Assembly: GCA_042091495.1 (NCBI GenBank)
Contig: JBELHJ010000005.1
Coordinates: 4,274 to 68,273 of the forward strand
DNA from: JBELHJ01 sp042091495
Lineage (GTDB): Bacteria; Bacteroidota; Bacteroidia; Flavobacteriales; Flavobacteriaceae
Length of the DNA: 64,000 nt
Reading direction: 5' to 3'
Under the pieces are notes generated by a model. It worked only from the letters and a program-made list of their open reading frames with translations, was not told the origin of the DNA and did not search any database. The translations under genes were made by a program, and so were the position numbers. The stretch's first letter is position 1. Each line of letters opens with the position of its first letter. Below, piece by piece: positions 1 through 9,010 of this stretch.

Positions 1-1
1 A

Positions 2-1399
2 ACACCCCATTTGGATCAAATGGCTTTAGATGGGATAAAATTTACAGATGCCCATACCAACTCTAGTGTTTGTACACCCACTCGCTATGGTATATTAACA
101 GGGCGATATGCTTGGAGAACTTCATTAAAACGTGGAGTAACTCATGCTTACACACCCCATTTGATTGAAACTGGCAGGATGACTGTAGCAAGTTATCTAA
201 AATCTAAGGGGTATGCTACTGCAGCTGTTGGTAAATGGCATTTGGGGATGGATTGGTCTTCGAACGACGGTAAAAAAATTGAAAAAGGCGGAAAGAATCT
301 CGATCTTAATGCACCTATTAAAAATGGCCCTATCGTCTTTGGTTTTGATTATTACTTTGGTATTTCAGCATCACTTAATATGGATCCTCATGCTTACATA
401 GAAAATGATAAAATCCAAGGCGATTTTATATTTATGCCTAGTGATCAAGAGGTTAAAAAGCATTTTGGAACAGGAGGTAAAAAAGGATGGGTAGATAAAA
501 ACTTCAAACGAGATGAAGTCATGCAAACCTTTACTGACAAAGCGGTGACTTGGATGCAGAATCATAAGAGGAATAATGATAATCAACCTTTCTTCCTTTA
601 TTTTCCTTTAAATGCACCTCATTCACCAATTGTGCCTAGTAAAAATTTTAAAGGTAAAAGTAAATTGGCACCACACGGTGATTTTTGTATGGATGTTGAT
701 GATACAGTAGGACAGATATTAGCTGCAGTGGAAGCACTGGGAGAATTGGATAATACCTTAGTAATTTTTACAGCTGATAATGGGGTTTCACCGCAAGCTA
801 AGTTGGCTCCTATGGAAGAAAAAGGGCATTTTTCTAGTTATATATATAGAGGAACTAAGGGTACATTATATGAGGGTGGACACCGAGTTCCCTTTATTGT
901 CAAGTGGCCAAAGATTATATCTAAATCAACAGAAAGTGATTATCTAAGTTGCACTACAGATTTATTGGCCACTGTGGCAGAAATCCACGGTGAAAAATTA
1001 CCGGACCATGCAGCAGAGGATAGTGTAAGTTTCTTAGCCGTTCTTAAAGGGGAGCAAAAGGAAGATAAAGCTCGTGGTGCAGTGGTACATCATTCAGATA
1101 AAGGGTATTACGCATTGCGAATGGATCAGTGGAAACTAATATTCCATGAAAAAGCAGGTTCTAGAAGAACAGATCCTAAAGATAAGCCAGTAATTAATCC
1201 TGGAGAAATTCAATTATTTGATATGTCTAATGATTTTAAAGAATTAGTTAATGTTGTAAAAGACCATCCACAGGTTGTGAAGTCTATGACTTTAAAAATG
1301 AAAGAAATAGTAGAAGAGGGAAGAAGTAATAAAGGAAAAGCTCAACCTTATGTTCCCTATGAAGAAAAATATTTAGAGACTGTTAAAGCGTTTTTGTAA
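2..1399 (+). CDS. S1 family sulfatase, 5' end cut by window edge
   Basis: Hydrolyses sulfate esters, probably on algal polysaccharide fragments in the periplasm or at the cell surface. The frame is already open at base 2 (reads TPHLDQM, typical just before the active site), so the true start and any signal peptide lie upstream. The formylglycine motif CTPTR has its Cys codon at 71-73; GKWHLG and a TADNG-like metal motif follow, and the C-terminal part (RMDQWKLI, QLFDMSND) is typical of S1 sulfatases. Its stop is one base before the GH29 start, so the two are probably co-transcribed. Maturation needs a formylglycine-generating enzyme, not seen here. The exact substrate and S1 subfamily cannot be told by eye. 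Confidence 0.93.
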   Translation, partial: TPHLDQMALDGIKFTDAHTNSSVCTPTRYGILTGRYAWRTSLKRGVTHAYTPHLIETGRMTVASYLKSKGYATAAVGKWHLGMDWSSNDGKKIEKGGKNLDLNAPIKNGPIVFGFDYYFGISASLNMDPHAYIENDKIQGDFIFMPSDQEVKKHFGTGGKKGWVDKNFKRDEVMQTFTDKAVTWMQNHKRNNDNQPFFLYFPLNAPHSPIVPSKNFKGKSKLAPHGDFCMDVDDTVGQILAAVEALGELDNTLVIFTADNGVSPQAKLAPMEEKGHFSSYIYRGTKGTLYEGGHRVPFIVKWPKIISKSTESDYLSCTTDLLATVAEIHGEKLPDHAAEDSVSFLAVLKGEQKEDKARGAVVHHSDKGYYALRMDQWKLIFHEKAGSRRTDPKDKPVINPGEIQLFDMSNDFKELVNVVKDHPQVVKSMTLKMKEIVEEGRSNKGKAQPYVPYEEKYLETVKAFL

Positions 1400-1400
1400 T

Positions 1401-2951
1401 ATGAATAATTTTAAAATATCTTTTTTAGTTTTTGCCCTTATTTTTGTCTTCTCATGTAAGCAAGTAAAGGTAAAAAAAAATGAAAAACCAGTTAATGAAT
1501 CTGTTCATTTTGAACCTACTTGGGAGTCCTTAAAAAAAGCCAAACCAGCATCATGGTGGCAAAATGGCAAGTTCGGTATTTTTATTCATTGGGGGCCATA
1601 CAGTGTTGCTGGATACAAGGACAAGCACAAAGGTTATGCAGAAGCCATAACCAATCACATGTATAAAAAACCAGACGCATATACCAGTTTTATGTTGAAT
1701 AAATTTGGAGCCACTATGCCCGATTTTGGTTACAAAGATATGGTACCATTATTTACAGCGAGTAAATGGAATCCAGAAGAGTGGGCAAAATTATTTAAGG
1801 CCTCAGGGGCGCGTTATGTTATCCCAACAGCGGAACATCACGATGGTTTTGTGAATTGGGATTCAGACTTAACAGAATGGTGTGCTACTAAGAAAGGGCC
1901 TATGCGTGATTTAGTTGGAGATCTAGGAAATGCAGTCAGAGCAGAAGGTTTAAAATACGGTTTATCTTATCATAGAGAACGGCATCCTAACCGTTTTACT
2001 TTGGATTTTAAAGTAAACGATGCTCCTTTTCCACTTATTGCAGAAGAAATTAAACGTATGCCAGAAGCTGCAGATCTCTATGGACCTTTTGAATATAGTG
2101 ATGCCTTCATAGCAGATTACATAGCGAGATGGAAAGAAATGGAGACTAAGTATCAGCCAGATTTTATGTGGCTTGATGACTCACCAATTTTTTATAAAGC
2201 CGCAAATGATCCTCAAGTGGTGAAATTTAAAAATGCTTTCAAAACCATGATTGCAGATTACCTTAATACGGCTCAAGAATGGGGTAAAGAAGTGTATTTT
2301 AATAATAAAGGCAAAGTACTTAATTTCCCAGAGGGTGTAGGGTGTGTGGAACGTGATAATTTACAATTTGATAAAATTGGGCCACCATACCAAAACCCAG
2401 CAACTTTAGGAGTCTCGTATGCTTACATGGAAAATGAAGAAGTCAATGATCTTTATAAAAAACCTGCTGAATTGGTTCGTTTGTTAATGGATGTAGTTAG
2501 TAAAAATGGTAATTTATTACTTAATATTGGTCCTAAAGCAGATGGTACTATTCCAGAAGGAATGAAGCAACGGCTATTGGCTATGGGGGAATGGTTAAAG
2601 GTTCACGGTGAAGCGGTTTACGATACAAGGTCTTGGGAAGTTTATGGAGAGTTTTCAGGTGATTTAATCACCGAAGATGATGTTATTTATAACAAACATA
2701 GTATGCATATTCATGAAAAAGAATACCGTTATACCTCAAAGCCTAATACCCTTTACATTACTGCTTTTCATAACACGTCATCTCATAAACTAGAAGCATT
2801 AAAATCTTTAGATCCGTTATCAATTAAAAACGTATCTATTTTAGGAAGTTCTACCCCCGTCAACTTTGCAATCCAAGGAGAACACTTTGTATTGTCTCAC
2901 GAAACTTCACCTTTTTATCTGGCAAGAATCTACAAAGTAGAATTGCAATAG
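1401..2951 (+). CDS. GH29 glycosidase lipoprotein (alpha-L-fucosidase / alpha-L-galactosidase family)
   Basis: Removes terminal alpha-L-fucose or the related alpha-L-galactose from oligosaccharides. A lipoprotein signal ends at SCK (Cys about residue 19), so it is probably membrane anchored. The GH29 signatures are visible: FGIFIHWGPYS (58-68), EHHDGF (145-150) and the nucleophile region MWLDD (probable nucleophile Asp259), then GNLLLNIGPKADG. The 516 residues are normal for the family. It follows the upstream sulfatase after one base and ends at a strong terminator. Because the locus encodes what looks like an L-galactose pathway, alpha-L-galactosidase activity is a real alternative to fucosidase; that is inference. 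Confidence 0.92.
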   Translation: MNNFKISFLVFALIFVFSCKQVKVKKNEKPVNESVHFEPTWESLKKAKPASWWQNGKFGIFIHWGPYSVAGYKDKHKGYAEAITNHMYKKPDAYTSFMLNKFGATMPDFGYKDMVPLFTASKWNPEEWAKLFKASGARYVIPTAEHHDGFVNWDSDLTEWCATKKGPMRDLVGDLGNAVRAEGLKYGLSYHRERHPNRFTLDFKVNDAPFPLIAEEIKRMPEAADLYGPFEYSDAFIADYIARWKEMETKYQPDFMWLDDSPIFYKAANDPQVVKFKNAFKTMIADYLNTAQEWGKEVYFNNKGKVLNFPEGVGCVERDNLQFDKIGPPYQNPATLGVSYAYMENEEVNDLYKKPAELVRLLMDVVSKNGNLLLNIGPKADGTIPEGMKQRLLAMGEWLKVHGEAVYDTRSWEVYGEFSGDLITEDDVIYNKHSMHIHEKEYRYTSKPNTLYITAFHNTSSHKLEALKSLDPLSIKNVSILGSSTPVNFAIQGEHFVLSHETSPFYLARIYKVELQ

Positions 2952-2967
2952 TTTTTTGTTTATATAG

Positions 2968-2996
2968 AAAAGCCTGTCTGTGACAGGCTTTTTTTA
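2968..2996. terminator. Rho-independent terminator, probably bidirectional
   Basis: A perfect 11-bp stem (2968-2978 with 2982-2992) with loop TGT is followed by a T run. It lies between the convergent GH29 and DUF1501 genes, with an A run on the other side, so it can serve both. Confidence 0.85.
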
Positions 2997-4184
2997 TATG
3001 AAATCAAGCGGTTTAAATTGTTGGTTGAGAATTGACTCAGAATTACAGTCTAGCCAATTGTTTAGAAGTGTTGCGTATATGGTTCTAAAATCAATATTAT
3101 AAATCAAATCGCCGTTTTTGTCAAGATTATTTAAATCAGGTGCGTTGTTGTAAAATCCTGCTTTTTTAAGATTTTTACCTATAATAAAAACATTATTTGC
3201 TGTTCCATGATCAGTACCATTTGATGCATTTTGTTTGACGCGTCTACCAAATTCAGAGAAGGTTAGTATTAAAGTATCTTTGAATGTATTATTGGCTTCA
3301 AGATCTTTAACAAAAGTTGCTATAGATTCACTGTAAACCTTAAGAAGACGTTCTTGACGTTTTATTTGGTAAGCGTGTGTGTCAAAACCTCCCATTGAAA
3401 CATAATATACTTTACTGTCAAGGTGAGAATTTATAAACTTTGCTGTTGTTTTTAATTGATTAGCAAACGGATTGTTAGGATATGAGACGCTACTATTAAA
3501 AACTTTTGATGTCTCATAAATATAATTAGCAGAAGAATTGGCTTCAATCATTGTTTTGTAGAGATACCCTAAATTATGCTCACTCAAATGATCATCAGTT
3601 TGCTGATTAAGTACTTTTTTAAAGTATGGTGTTCTTGCATTTCTAAATAAAACTTCTGGATTTTTAGTAGCAATACCATTAATGGTTTCTCCTTTAAGAA
3701 TTAAGGATAAAGAATCATCAACTTCAATCCCGGAATAGGGCATTTTCCCATATTTGTTGATATACCTTCCAAGCCAACCGGTTTCAAGATATTCATTACT
3801 ATTACTTGCTGTATGCCATATGTCTGTAGATCTAAAGTGCGAACGGTTTGGATTAGGATAACCTACACCGTTAATAACAGATAAGTAACCTTGATCATAA
3901 AGGTTTTTAAGCGGGGCTAGACTTTTATGAAACCCTAATTCCCCATTAATATCAATGAGATTAGACTTATCAACGGCTAGCGAAGGTCTTTTCTTGTAAT
4001 ATATATCATTACGATATGGAATAACTGTATTTAAACCGTCATTACCTCCAGAAAGCTGAATAACAACTAGTTTTTTATAACCCAATAATTCTGGGTTTAT
4101 TAATTCCATTGATTTCAAAAAGCTTGGCACGAAAAATAATCCGCTTGCTAAAGAACTGTTTTTTATAAAATCTCTACGTTTCAT
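2994..4184 (-). CDS. DUF1501 family protein with twin-arginine-like signal
   Basis: Function is not established; the family belongs to the alkaline phosphatase/sulfatase fold group. The N-terminus KRRDFIKNSS followed by a hydrophobic stretch resembles a Tat signal, suggesting export of a folded protein. Visible family motifs are QLSGGNDGLNT (about 43-53), GGFDTH, and SEFGRRVKQN with a nearby TDHGTAN, which carry likely metal ligands. It sits 6 bases downstream of a DUF1800 gene on the same strand, the usual pairing for these two families in Bacteroidetes and Planctomycetes. Here the pair lies inside a sulfatase-rich locus, so a role in handling sulfated sugars is possible but unproven. Confidence 0.88.
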   Translation of the reverse strand: MKRRDFIKNSSLASGLFFVPSFLKSMELINPELLGYKKLVVIQLSGGNDGLNTVIPYRNDIYYKKRPSLAVDKSNLIDINGELGFHKSLAPLKNLYDQGYLSVINGVGYPNPNRSHFRSTDIWHTASNSNEYLETGWLGRYINKYGKMPYSGIEVDDSLSLILKGETINGIATKNPEVLFRNARTPYFKKVLNQQTDDHLSEHNLGYLYKTMIEANSSANYIYETSKVFNSSVSYPNNPFANQLKTTAKFINSHLDSKVYYVSMGGFDTHAYQIKRQERLLKVYSESIATFVKDLEANNTFKDTLILTFSEFGRRVKQNASNGTDHGTANNVFIIGKNLKKAGFYNNAPDLNNLDKNGDLIYNIDFRTIYATLLNNWLDCNSESILNQQFKPLDFI

Positions 4185-4190
4185 GGTGTT

Positions 4191-5585
4191 TTAACAAAGT
4201 TGATATTCTGGTAAAGACATGAGTTGAACACAAAAATCTAATTTAGATTCAGGATTCAATTCATTAATAAGATTAAATGTATCATCGTCGATTCGAGATA
4301 ATAACAGATGATCAATAATACTTTTGTAATCTAATGCTTCATAGTTAAATTCAAAGGCTTCAATATTTTTAGACGTATTGATAAACTTTTTCCGATCTTT
4401 TGTGGTTTTGTAGTACTCTTCAAAGCTGTCCTCAAATGCGCCTTTAGTATCAAGATTTATAACGTAATTATTTAATATTATGGCAGATAATTTTAGTCTC
4501 ACCATTAAGGTGTTGGAGTCAATCCAGCTTTGATTTCCCTTCCATCCAGCAACATTAGGTGGGTAAAGTAAAGTTTGTCCCATTATTCTTTGAAGATACA
4601 TCATATGTTGCCTTTCCTTTTCAAATTTAAAAGGGACGACTTGATAAATTCCTGCTAACAACTCAATTGGCGATTTTATCTTAACACCTATATTTTTTGG
4701 ATCATAAAACCAGTCAGTTGTGAAAATATAATACATTAATTTTTTGATGTCATAGTCTTTGTAAAAGACATCAGTGATCTCATCAAGATATGTAGGATTA
4801 ATTTCTGGATTTATAAAATAGGTGTAAATTTTTGAGCAAATATAACGGGCACAAGATTTTTGTTTTAAAATGATATCAATGATATCGTCGCCATCAAAGT
4901 TTCCTGTTTCACTAAAAAAAGATTTGATACCCTCATCGTGTTGGTATTTTCTTATAAAAAAAGAACCATCTCTTTTAAAATTCCAACCTGTAAAGGCTCT
5001 TGCAGCTTCTTTAATGTCTGTTTCTGAGTAATTTCCAATTCCTAAGGTAAAAAGTTCCATGAGTTCTCTTGCAAAATTTTCGTTAGGATTGCTTTTTATG
5101 TTTTGTTTGTTATTAAGGTATTTACACATTGAAGCTTGTCTTGCTATAGCTTTGGTAAAATCACCAAAATTCCCAAGTGCGTGCTCCCTCAGGGTGTTGT
5201 TATACTGTTGCATGTGTAAGATATGATTGTCTCTGCAAACAAAAACATTTGCCCAGAACAATGTCATTTTTTCTCTTAAAAGTGTCTCATTATCGTAAAG
5301 TCTTTTAACCCATTTAATATTTAAATCTCTTACAAGTTTATTGCTCTTTTGTTGAAGTTTTTGGGCTTCTTCTGGGCTATAAAGTTCTTTGAACTTCTTA
5401 TAGCCCATCGTAAAAAAGGTTTCATATTCTGACAGATCAACTTCTAAAGGAATAAGGTTTTCTGATTTTTTAAATAAATCAGAGACTATGCTATGTCGAG
5501 TTGAAGATTTTAAAGCTTTTAATGCATTTGGTGAGATACCAAATCCTGCTCGCCAATATAAATGTTGAATCTCTCTAGCTGTCAT
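4191..5585 (-). CDS. DUF1800 family protein
   Basis: Function unknown. The 464-residue protein has the family's typical start (REIQHLYWRAGFGISPNAL), the central TLFWANVFVCRD and NPNENFARELMELFTLGIGNYSE, and AARAFTGWNF. No signal peptide is apparent, unlike its partner DUF1501. It is the first gene of a two-gene unit with DUF1501 and lies 71 bases downstream of lacI on the same strand, so it may be read from the lacI transcript or from its own promoter. The two families are generally found as adjacent partners. No catalytic role can be claimed. Confidence 0.88.
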   Translation of the reverse strand: MTAREIQHLYWRAGFGISPNALKALKSSTRHSIVSDLFKKSENLIPLEVDLSEYETFFTMGYKKFKELYSPEEAQKLQQKSNKLVRDLNIKWVKRLYDNETLLREKMTLFWANVFVCRDNHILHMQQYNNTLREHALGNFGDFTKAIARQASMCKYLNNKQNIKSNPNENFARELMELFTLGIGNYSETDIKEAARAFTGWNFKRDGSFFIRKYQHDEGIKSFFSETGNFDGDDIIDIILKQKSCARYICSKIYTYFINPEINPTYLDEITDVFYKDYDIKKLMYYIFTTDWFYDPKNIGVKIKSPIELLAGIYQVVPFKFEKERQHMMYLQRIMGQTLLYPPNVAGWKGNQSWIDSNTLMVRLKLSAIILNNYVINLDTKGAFEDSFEEYYKTTKDRKKFINTSKNIEAFEFNYEALDYKSIIDHLLLSRIDDDTFNLINELNPESKLDFCVQLMSLPEYQLC

Positions 5586-5656
5586 AAATTGTTAATTTAT
5601 GTCAGTAAGATAGTAAAAAACCATTTTGGTTTAACTACTAATTAATATAATTATAG

Positions 5657-6682
5657 TTAGATACGCTTAGAGGATTCTCTAATAATTAATTCAGGTTCAA
5701 GAATGATGTTAGTCACATTGGAGTCCGAATTTTGTTCATCCATTCTTTGAATAAAAGCTTTGGCAGCAAGCTTTCCAATTTGTTCACTATGCTGATTAAT
5801 TGTAGTTATTGATGGAGACGTTAATGCTGTAAAAGGTTCGTTACTAAATCCAACAACAGCAATTTCTTCAGGAACTTTAATGTTATGTTCTTTAAGAATT
5901 TGTAATGCTCCCAGTGCTGCATAGTCGCCGGCTGCATAAACCGCGTCTGGACGCTCTTCCAGTTGAAGAAGTTGTTGCATCTTTTCACGACCGTCATTAA
6001 GACTTAAATTACTTTCAAGAATAAGTTCTTCATTAATTTCCATTTGATGCTGTTCTAAACTATCTATATAACCTTTAATTCTGTTTTTATAGATTCTAGT
6101 GTGACTGTAACCTGCTATATGAGCAATACGTTTACAGCCTTGGGTGATGAGGTGATTAACAATGAGTTGACTACTACGAACATCATCTATACCAATGTAG
6201 TCTGCATCAATTTCATAATCACTGCGATCAAACATAATTAATGGCACACCGTTATTAATTATCTTATTGTAGGATTCAAAGTTTGTGGTTTCATTGGCAA
6301 GCGATGCAATAATACCGTCTACTTGAGTATCCAAAAGCGCTTCAATATTAGTACATTCTTTAGTGTAAGATTCGTTAGACTGTGTCATGATCACATTATA
6401 GCCACTAAGATTTAATACTTCCTCCATGTGTTGAACAACATTTGAAAAGAAAATACTGTTAGTCCTAGGAATGATAACACCTACAAGGTTACTTTTTCCT
6501 TTTCTAAGTGCCGAGGCCAGTCGATTGGGTTGATAGTTTAAATTTTTGGCCACTTGAATTACAGCATCTCTTGTTTTCTGACTTATCCTTGGATGATTAT
6601 TTAATGCCTTAGAAACAGCAGACGGTGTAATGTTTAACACATTTGCAATGTCTTTTATCGTAGTTTTTTTTTGTTTTGACAA
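5657..6682 (-). CDS. LacI family transcriptional regulator
   Basis: A DNA-binding repressor that probably responds to a sugar or sugar acid and controls the divergent catabolic operon. An N-terminal HTH (TTIKDIANVLNITPSAVSKALN, about 7-28) and hinge region (NYQPNRLASALRKG) are followed by a periplasmic-binding-protein-like domain starting GVIIPRTNS and containing GRE/RPDAVYAAGD and FTALTSPSITT. The 341-residue length is normal. Two 16-bp sequences, exact reverse complements with a central CG, lie at 6702-6717 (20 bases upstream of this start) and 6817-6832 (before the dehydrogenase), as expected for an autoregulated repressor. The effector is not known; an L-galactose pathway intermediate is the natural guess. 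Confidence 0.93.
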   Translation of the reverse strand: MSKQKKTTIKDIANVLNITPSAVSKALNNHPRISQKTRDAVIQVAKNLNYQPNRLASALRKGKSNLVGVIIPRTNSIFFSNVVQHMEEVLNLSGYNVIMTQSNESYTKECTNIEALLDTQVDGIIASLANETTNFESYNKIINNGVPLIMFDRSDYEIDADYIGIDDVRSSQLIVNHLITQGCKRIAHIAGYSHTRIYKNRIKGYIDSLEQHQMEINEELILESNLSLNDGREKMQQLLQLEERPDAVYAAGDYAALGALQILKEHNIKVPEEIAVVGFSNEPFTALTSPSITTINQHSEQIGKLAAKAFIQRMDEQNSDSNVTNIILEPELIIRESSKRI

Positions 6683-6701
6683 AGTTTTTATCTAATTTTG
6701 G

Positions 6702-6717
6702 TCAATCGTTTGAACAA
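6702..6717. promoter_or_regulatory. Probable LacI operator, lacI-proximal copy
   Basis: TCAATCGTTTGAACAA contains the near-palindrome TCAATCGTTTGA with a central CG, the usual shape of LacI-family sites. It is the exact reverse complement of the sequence at 6817-6832. It would block lacI transcription (autoregulation). Confidence 0.75.
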
Positions 6718-6816
6718 ATATAGATACTTTTTTTAGCAAATCAAAATACATCATTTAATCAAAATCCTTTATTTATAGGGTTTTATTGTGTGTTATTATT
6801 CTTGATTTTTGTTAAA

Positions 6817-6832
6817 TTGTTCAAACGATTGA
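6817..6832. promoter_or_regulatory. Probable LacI operator, operon-proximal copy
   Basis: TTGTTCAAACGATTGA is the exact reverse complement of the 6702-6717 site; the centres are 119 bp apart. It ends 19 bases before the dehydrogenase start codon, where bound repressor would block the catabolic operon. Two sites could allow looping. Confidence 0.75.
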
Positions 6833-6851
6833 ATTAAACTAAAAATTAAAT

Positions 6852-7865
6852 ATGAAATACATTGTCTGTGAAACTCCAGGAGATTTTCAACTTAAAGAAA
6901 AAGAAGCTCCTGTCAGAAAAGAAGGTGAAGCTTTACTTCAAATCAATAAAGTAGGTATTTGTGGAACCGATTTACATGCGTATTCAGGAAATCAAGCTTT
7001 TTTTACTTATCCAAGAATCCTTGGGCACGAGTTGGCTTCAGAAATCCTTGAAATAGGTGAAAATGATAGAGGGTTAAAAGTAGGTGATAAGGTTGTAGTG
7101 ATGCCCTACATTAGTGATAAAAATAGTGTGGCATCAAGAAATGGAAAACCTAATTGTTGTCCCAATATTAGAGTATTAGGAGTTCATACAGATGGAGGAA
7201 TGCAACAACAAATTGTGGTGCCTGCAGATATTTTACTTCCTGCAAATAATCTTTCAGATGATCAAATGGCTATTGTGGAACCATTAGCAATTGGTGCTCA
7301 TGCTGTTCGTAGAGCTGATGTTAAAAAAGGAGAAATAGTTGCTGTAGTTGGTTGTGGACCAATTGGGATAGGGATTATGAAATTAGCTCAAATAGCCGGT
7401 GCTAAAGTTGTAGCTATAGATATGAATGAACAACGACTACAATATGCTAAAGAAAAAATCGGTGTGGATTACATAGTCAAAGCTGGAGATAAGGCAGCCG
7501 ATGAAATTGCAGAACTGACTAATGGTGATTTATGTACAGCAGTCTTTGATGCTTCTGGAAATAAATTTGCACTTGAAGCAGGTCCTGATTACATGTCTCA
7601 TGGAGGTAGATTTGTATTGGTTGGATTATCTAAAGGCGAGTTGACTTACAGTCACCCTGCTATTCACGCCAAAGAAATGACTTTAATGTGTAGTAGAAAT
7701 GCCACTACTGAAGATTTTGAGCACGTAATAAGTGTGCTAGATCAATTTCCAACAGAATCATTTATTACACACAATGTACCTTATACAGAAATGATTAACA
7801 ATTTCGATGCCTGGCTAAAACCTGAGACGGGTGTTATTAAAGCAACAGTAGATTTTAATATATAA
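6852..7865 (+). CDS. lgoD: Zn-dependent alcohol dehydrogenase, probable L-galactonate 5-dehydrogenase
   Basis: Predicted to oxidise L-galactonate at C5 to D-tagaturonate with NAD(P). It is a medium-chain dehydrogenase with catalytic zinc ligands C37 (GICGTD) and H59-E60 (LGHE) and the nucleotide-binding GCGPIGIG. Stretches such as GNQxFFxYPRxLGHE, AHAVRRA and SRNAT.EDF resemble E. coli LgoD (YjjN) as I remember it. The structural-zinc lobe is unusual: of the four expected cysteines only C103 remains, with D89, S92 and S95 at the other spacings. It is the first gene of the catabolic run, downstream of an operator. A sorbitol/threonine dehydrogenase label is the generic alternative; the neighbours (lactonase, UxaB, UxaA, KdgK, KdgA) favour LgoD. 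Confidence 0.85.
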   Translation: MKYIVCETPGDFQLKEKEAPVRKEGEALLQINKVGICGTDLHAYSGNQAFFTYPRILGHELASEILEIGENDRGLKVGDKVVVMPYISDKNSVASRNGKPNCCPNIRVLGVHTDGGMQQQIVVPADILLPANNLSDDQMAIVEPLAIGAHAVRRADVKKGEIVAVVGCGPIGIGIMKLAQIAGAKVVAIDMNEQRLQYAKEKIGVDYIVKAGDKAADEIAELTNGDLCTAVFDASGNKFALEAGPDYMSHGGRFVLVGLSKGELTYSHPAIHAKEMTLMCSRNATTEDFEHVISVLDQFPTESFITHNVPYTEMINNFDAWLKPETGVIKATVDFNI

Positions 7866-7900
7866 ACTAAAACTAAAAATTAAATTTTTTTCAAAAACAG

Positions 7901-8947
7901 ATGAATAAAGTAGTTACTTTCGGAGAAATCATGTTAAGATTAGCTCCACAAGGATTTTTAAGATTTTCTCAAGCAAATTCTTTTGATGTAATTTATGGTG
8001 GTGGTGAGTCAAATGTGGCTGTATCCCTTGCAAATTATGGTGTGCCTGTAGATTTTGTAACACGTTTACCAAAGAATGATATAGGTGAATGTGCAATGAT
8101 GGAAATGCGTAAGCGTGGCGTAAATGTTGATAATATTGTTTACGGAGGTGATCGTTTAGGTATTTATTTCCTTGAAACTGGAGCAGTAGCAAGAGGGAGT
8201 AAAGTAGTATATGACAGAGCGCATTCAGCAATGTCTGAAATTGAGCCAGGAATGGTTGATTGGGAAAAGGTATTTGAAGGCGCAGCTTGGTTTCACTGGA
8301 CAGGGATAACACCTGCAATTTCTCAAAGTGCTGCGGATGCTTGTCTAGAAGCCTGTAAAGCAGCTAGTAAAATGGGATTAACAATTTCAACAGATTTAAA
8401 TTATAGAGCGAAGCTTTGGAAGTATTGTAGTGATAGTGACAGAGAAAGAATAATGACTGAATTAACATCATATTGTGATGTTGTATTAGGTAATGAAGAA
8501 GATGCTGAAAAACATTTTGGTATTCATCCAGAAGGCTTAGACGTTCATAAAGATGGACATGATGTTAAAGCAGAGGCATTTTTATCTGTTTGTAAGCAAA
8601 TGATGGAGAAATTCCCAAGAGCAAAAAAAGTAATTACTACATTAAGAGGTTCGATTTCTGCTTCTCACAATACTTGGGCTGGTGTTTTATATGATGGTGA
8701 AAACATGTACGAAACACGTCAATATCAAATTACTGATATCGTAGACCGTGTTGGTGGTGGAGATTCATTTATGGGTGGCTTAATCTACGGATTATTAAAA
8801 TACCCTGAAGATGATCAAAATGCACTTGATTTTGCAGTTGCAGCGTCTTGTCTTAAGCATACTATTAAAGGCGATGCTAATTTAGTAACTGTTGATGAAG
8901 TTGAAAAATTATTAAGTGGTGATGCGTCTGGGCGTGTTGCTAGATAA
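7901..8947 (+). CDS. kdgK: PfkB family kinase, probable 2-dehydro-3-deoxygluconate (KDG) kinase
   Basis: Phosphorylates KDG at the C6 hydroxyl to give KDPG. The ribokinase-type fold is shown by GGGESNVAVSLANYG (about 30-44) and the C-terminal catalytic motif GGGDSFMGG (catalytic Asp288). The length of 348 is normal for bacterial KDG kinases. It lies 35 bases after the dehydrogenase and before the KDPG aldolase, the classical lower Entner-Doudoroff pair. Its requirement for a 6-OH is a main argument that the pathway handles L-galactose or a uronate rather than 6-deoxy L-fucose. Other sugar acid kinases of the PfkB family are possible alternatives. Confidence 0.9.
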   Translation: MNKVVTFGEIMLRLAPQGFLRFSQANSFDVIYGGGESNVAVSLANYGVPVDFVTRLPKNDIGECAMMEMRKRGVNVDNIVYGGDRLGIYFLETGAVARGSKVVYDRAHSAMSEIEPGMVDWEKVFEGAAWFHWTGITPAISQSAADACLEACKAASKMGLTISTDLNYRAKLWKYCSDSDRERIMTELTSYCDVVLGNEEDAEKHFGIHPEGLDVHKDGHDVKAEAFLSVCKQMMEKFPRAKKVITTLRGSISASHNTWAGVLYDGENMYETRQYQITDIVDRVGGGDSFMGGLIYGLLKYPEDDQNALDFAVAASCLKHTIKGDANLVTVDEVEKLLSGDASGRVAR

Positions 8948-8962
8948 TCAATATTAATTTTC

Positions 8963-8998
8963 AAAAGGCAGGCCTGTTTGAAGGACTCTGCCTTTTTT
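8963..8998 (+). terminator. Internal terminator/attenuator between kdgK and kdgA
   Basis: Stem AAAAGGCAG (8963-8971) pairs with CTGCCTTTT (8988-8996) across a 16-base loop and is followed by T residues. It sits inside an otherwise tightly packed same-strand run, so it probably lowers expression of the downstream genes or marks a transcript boundary. Confidence 0.7.
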
Positions 8999-9010
8999 TA
9001 AACATAAATT

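Noticed and set aside
7929..8318. 129-codon open frame on the minus strand inside kdgK
   Set aside because: Leu/His-rich composition typical of an antisense shadow; the plus-strand kinase has clear motifs.
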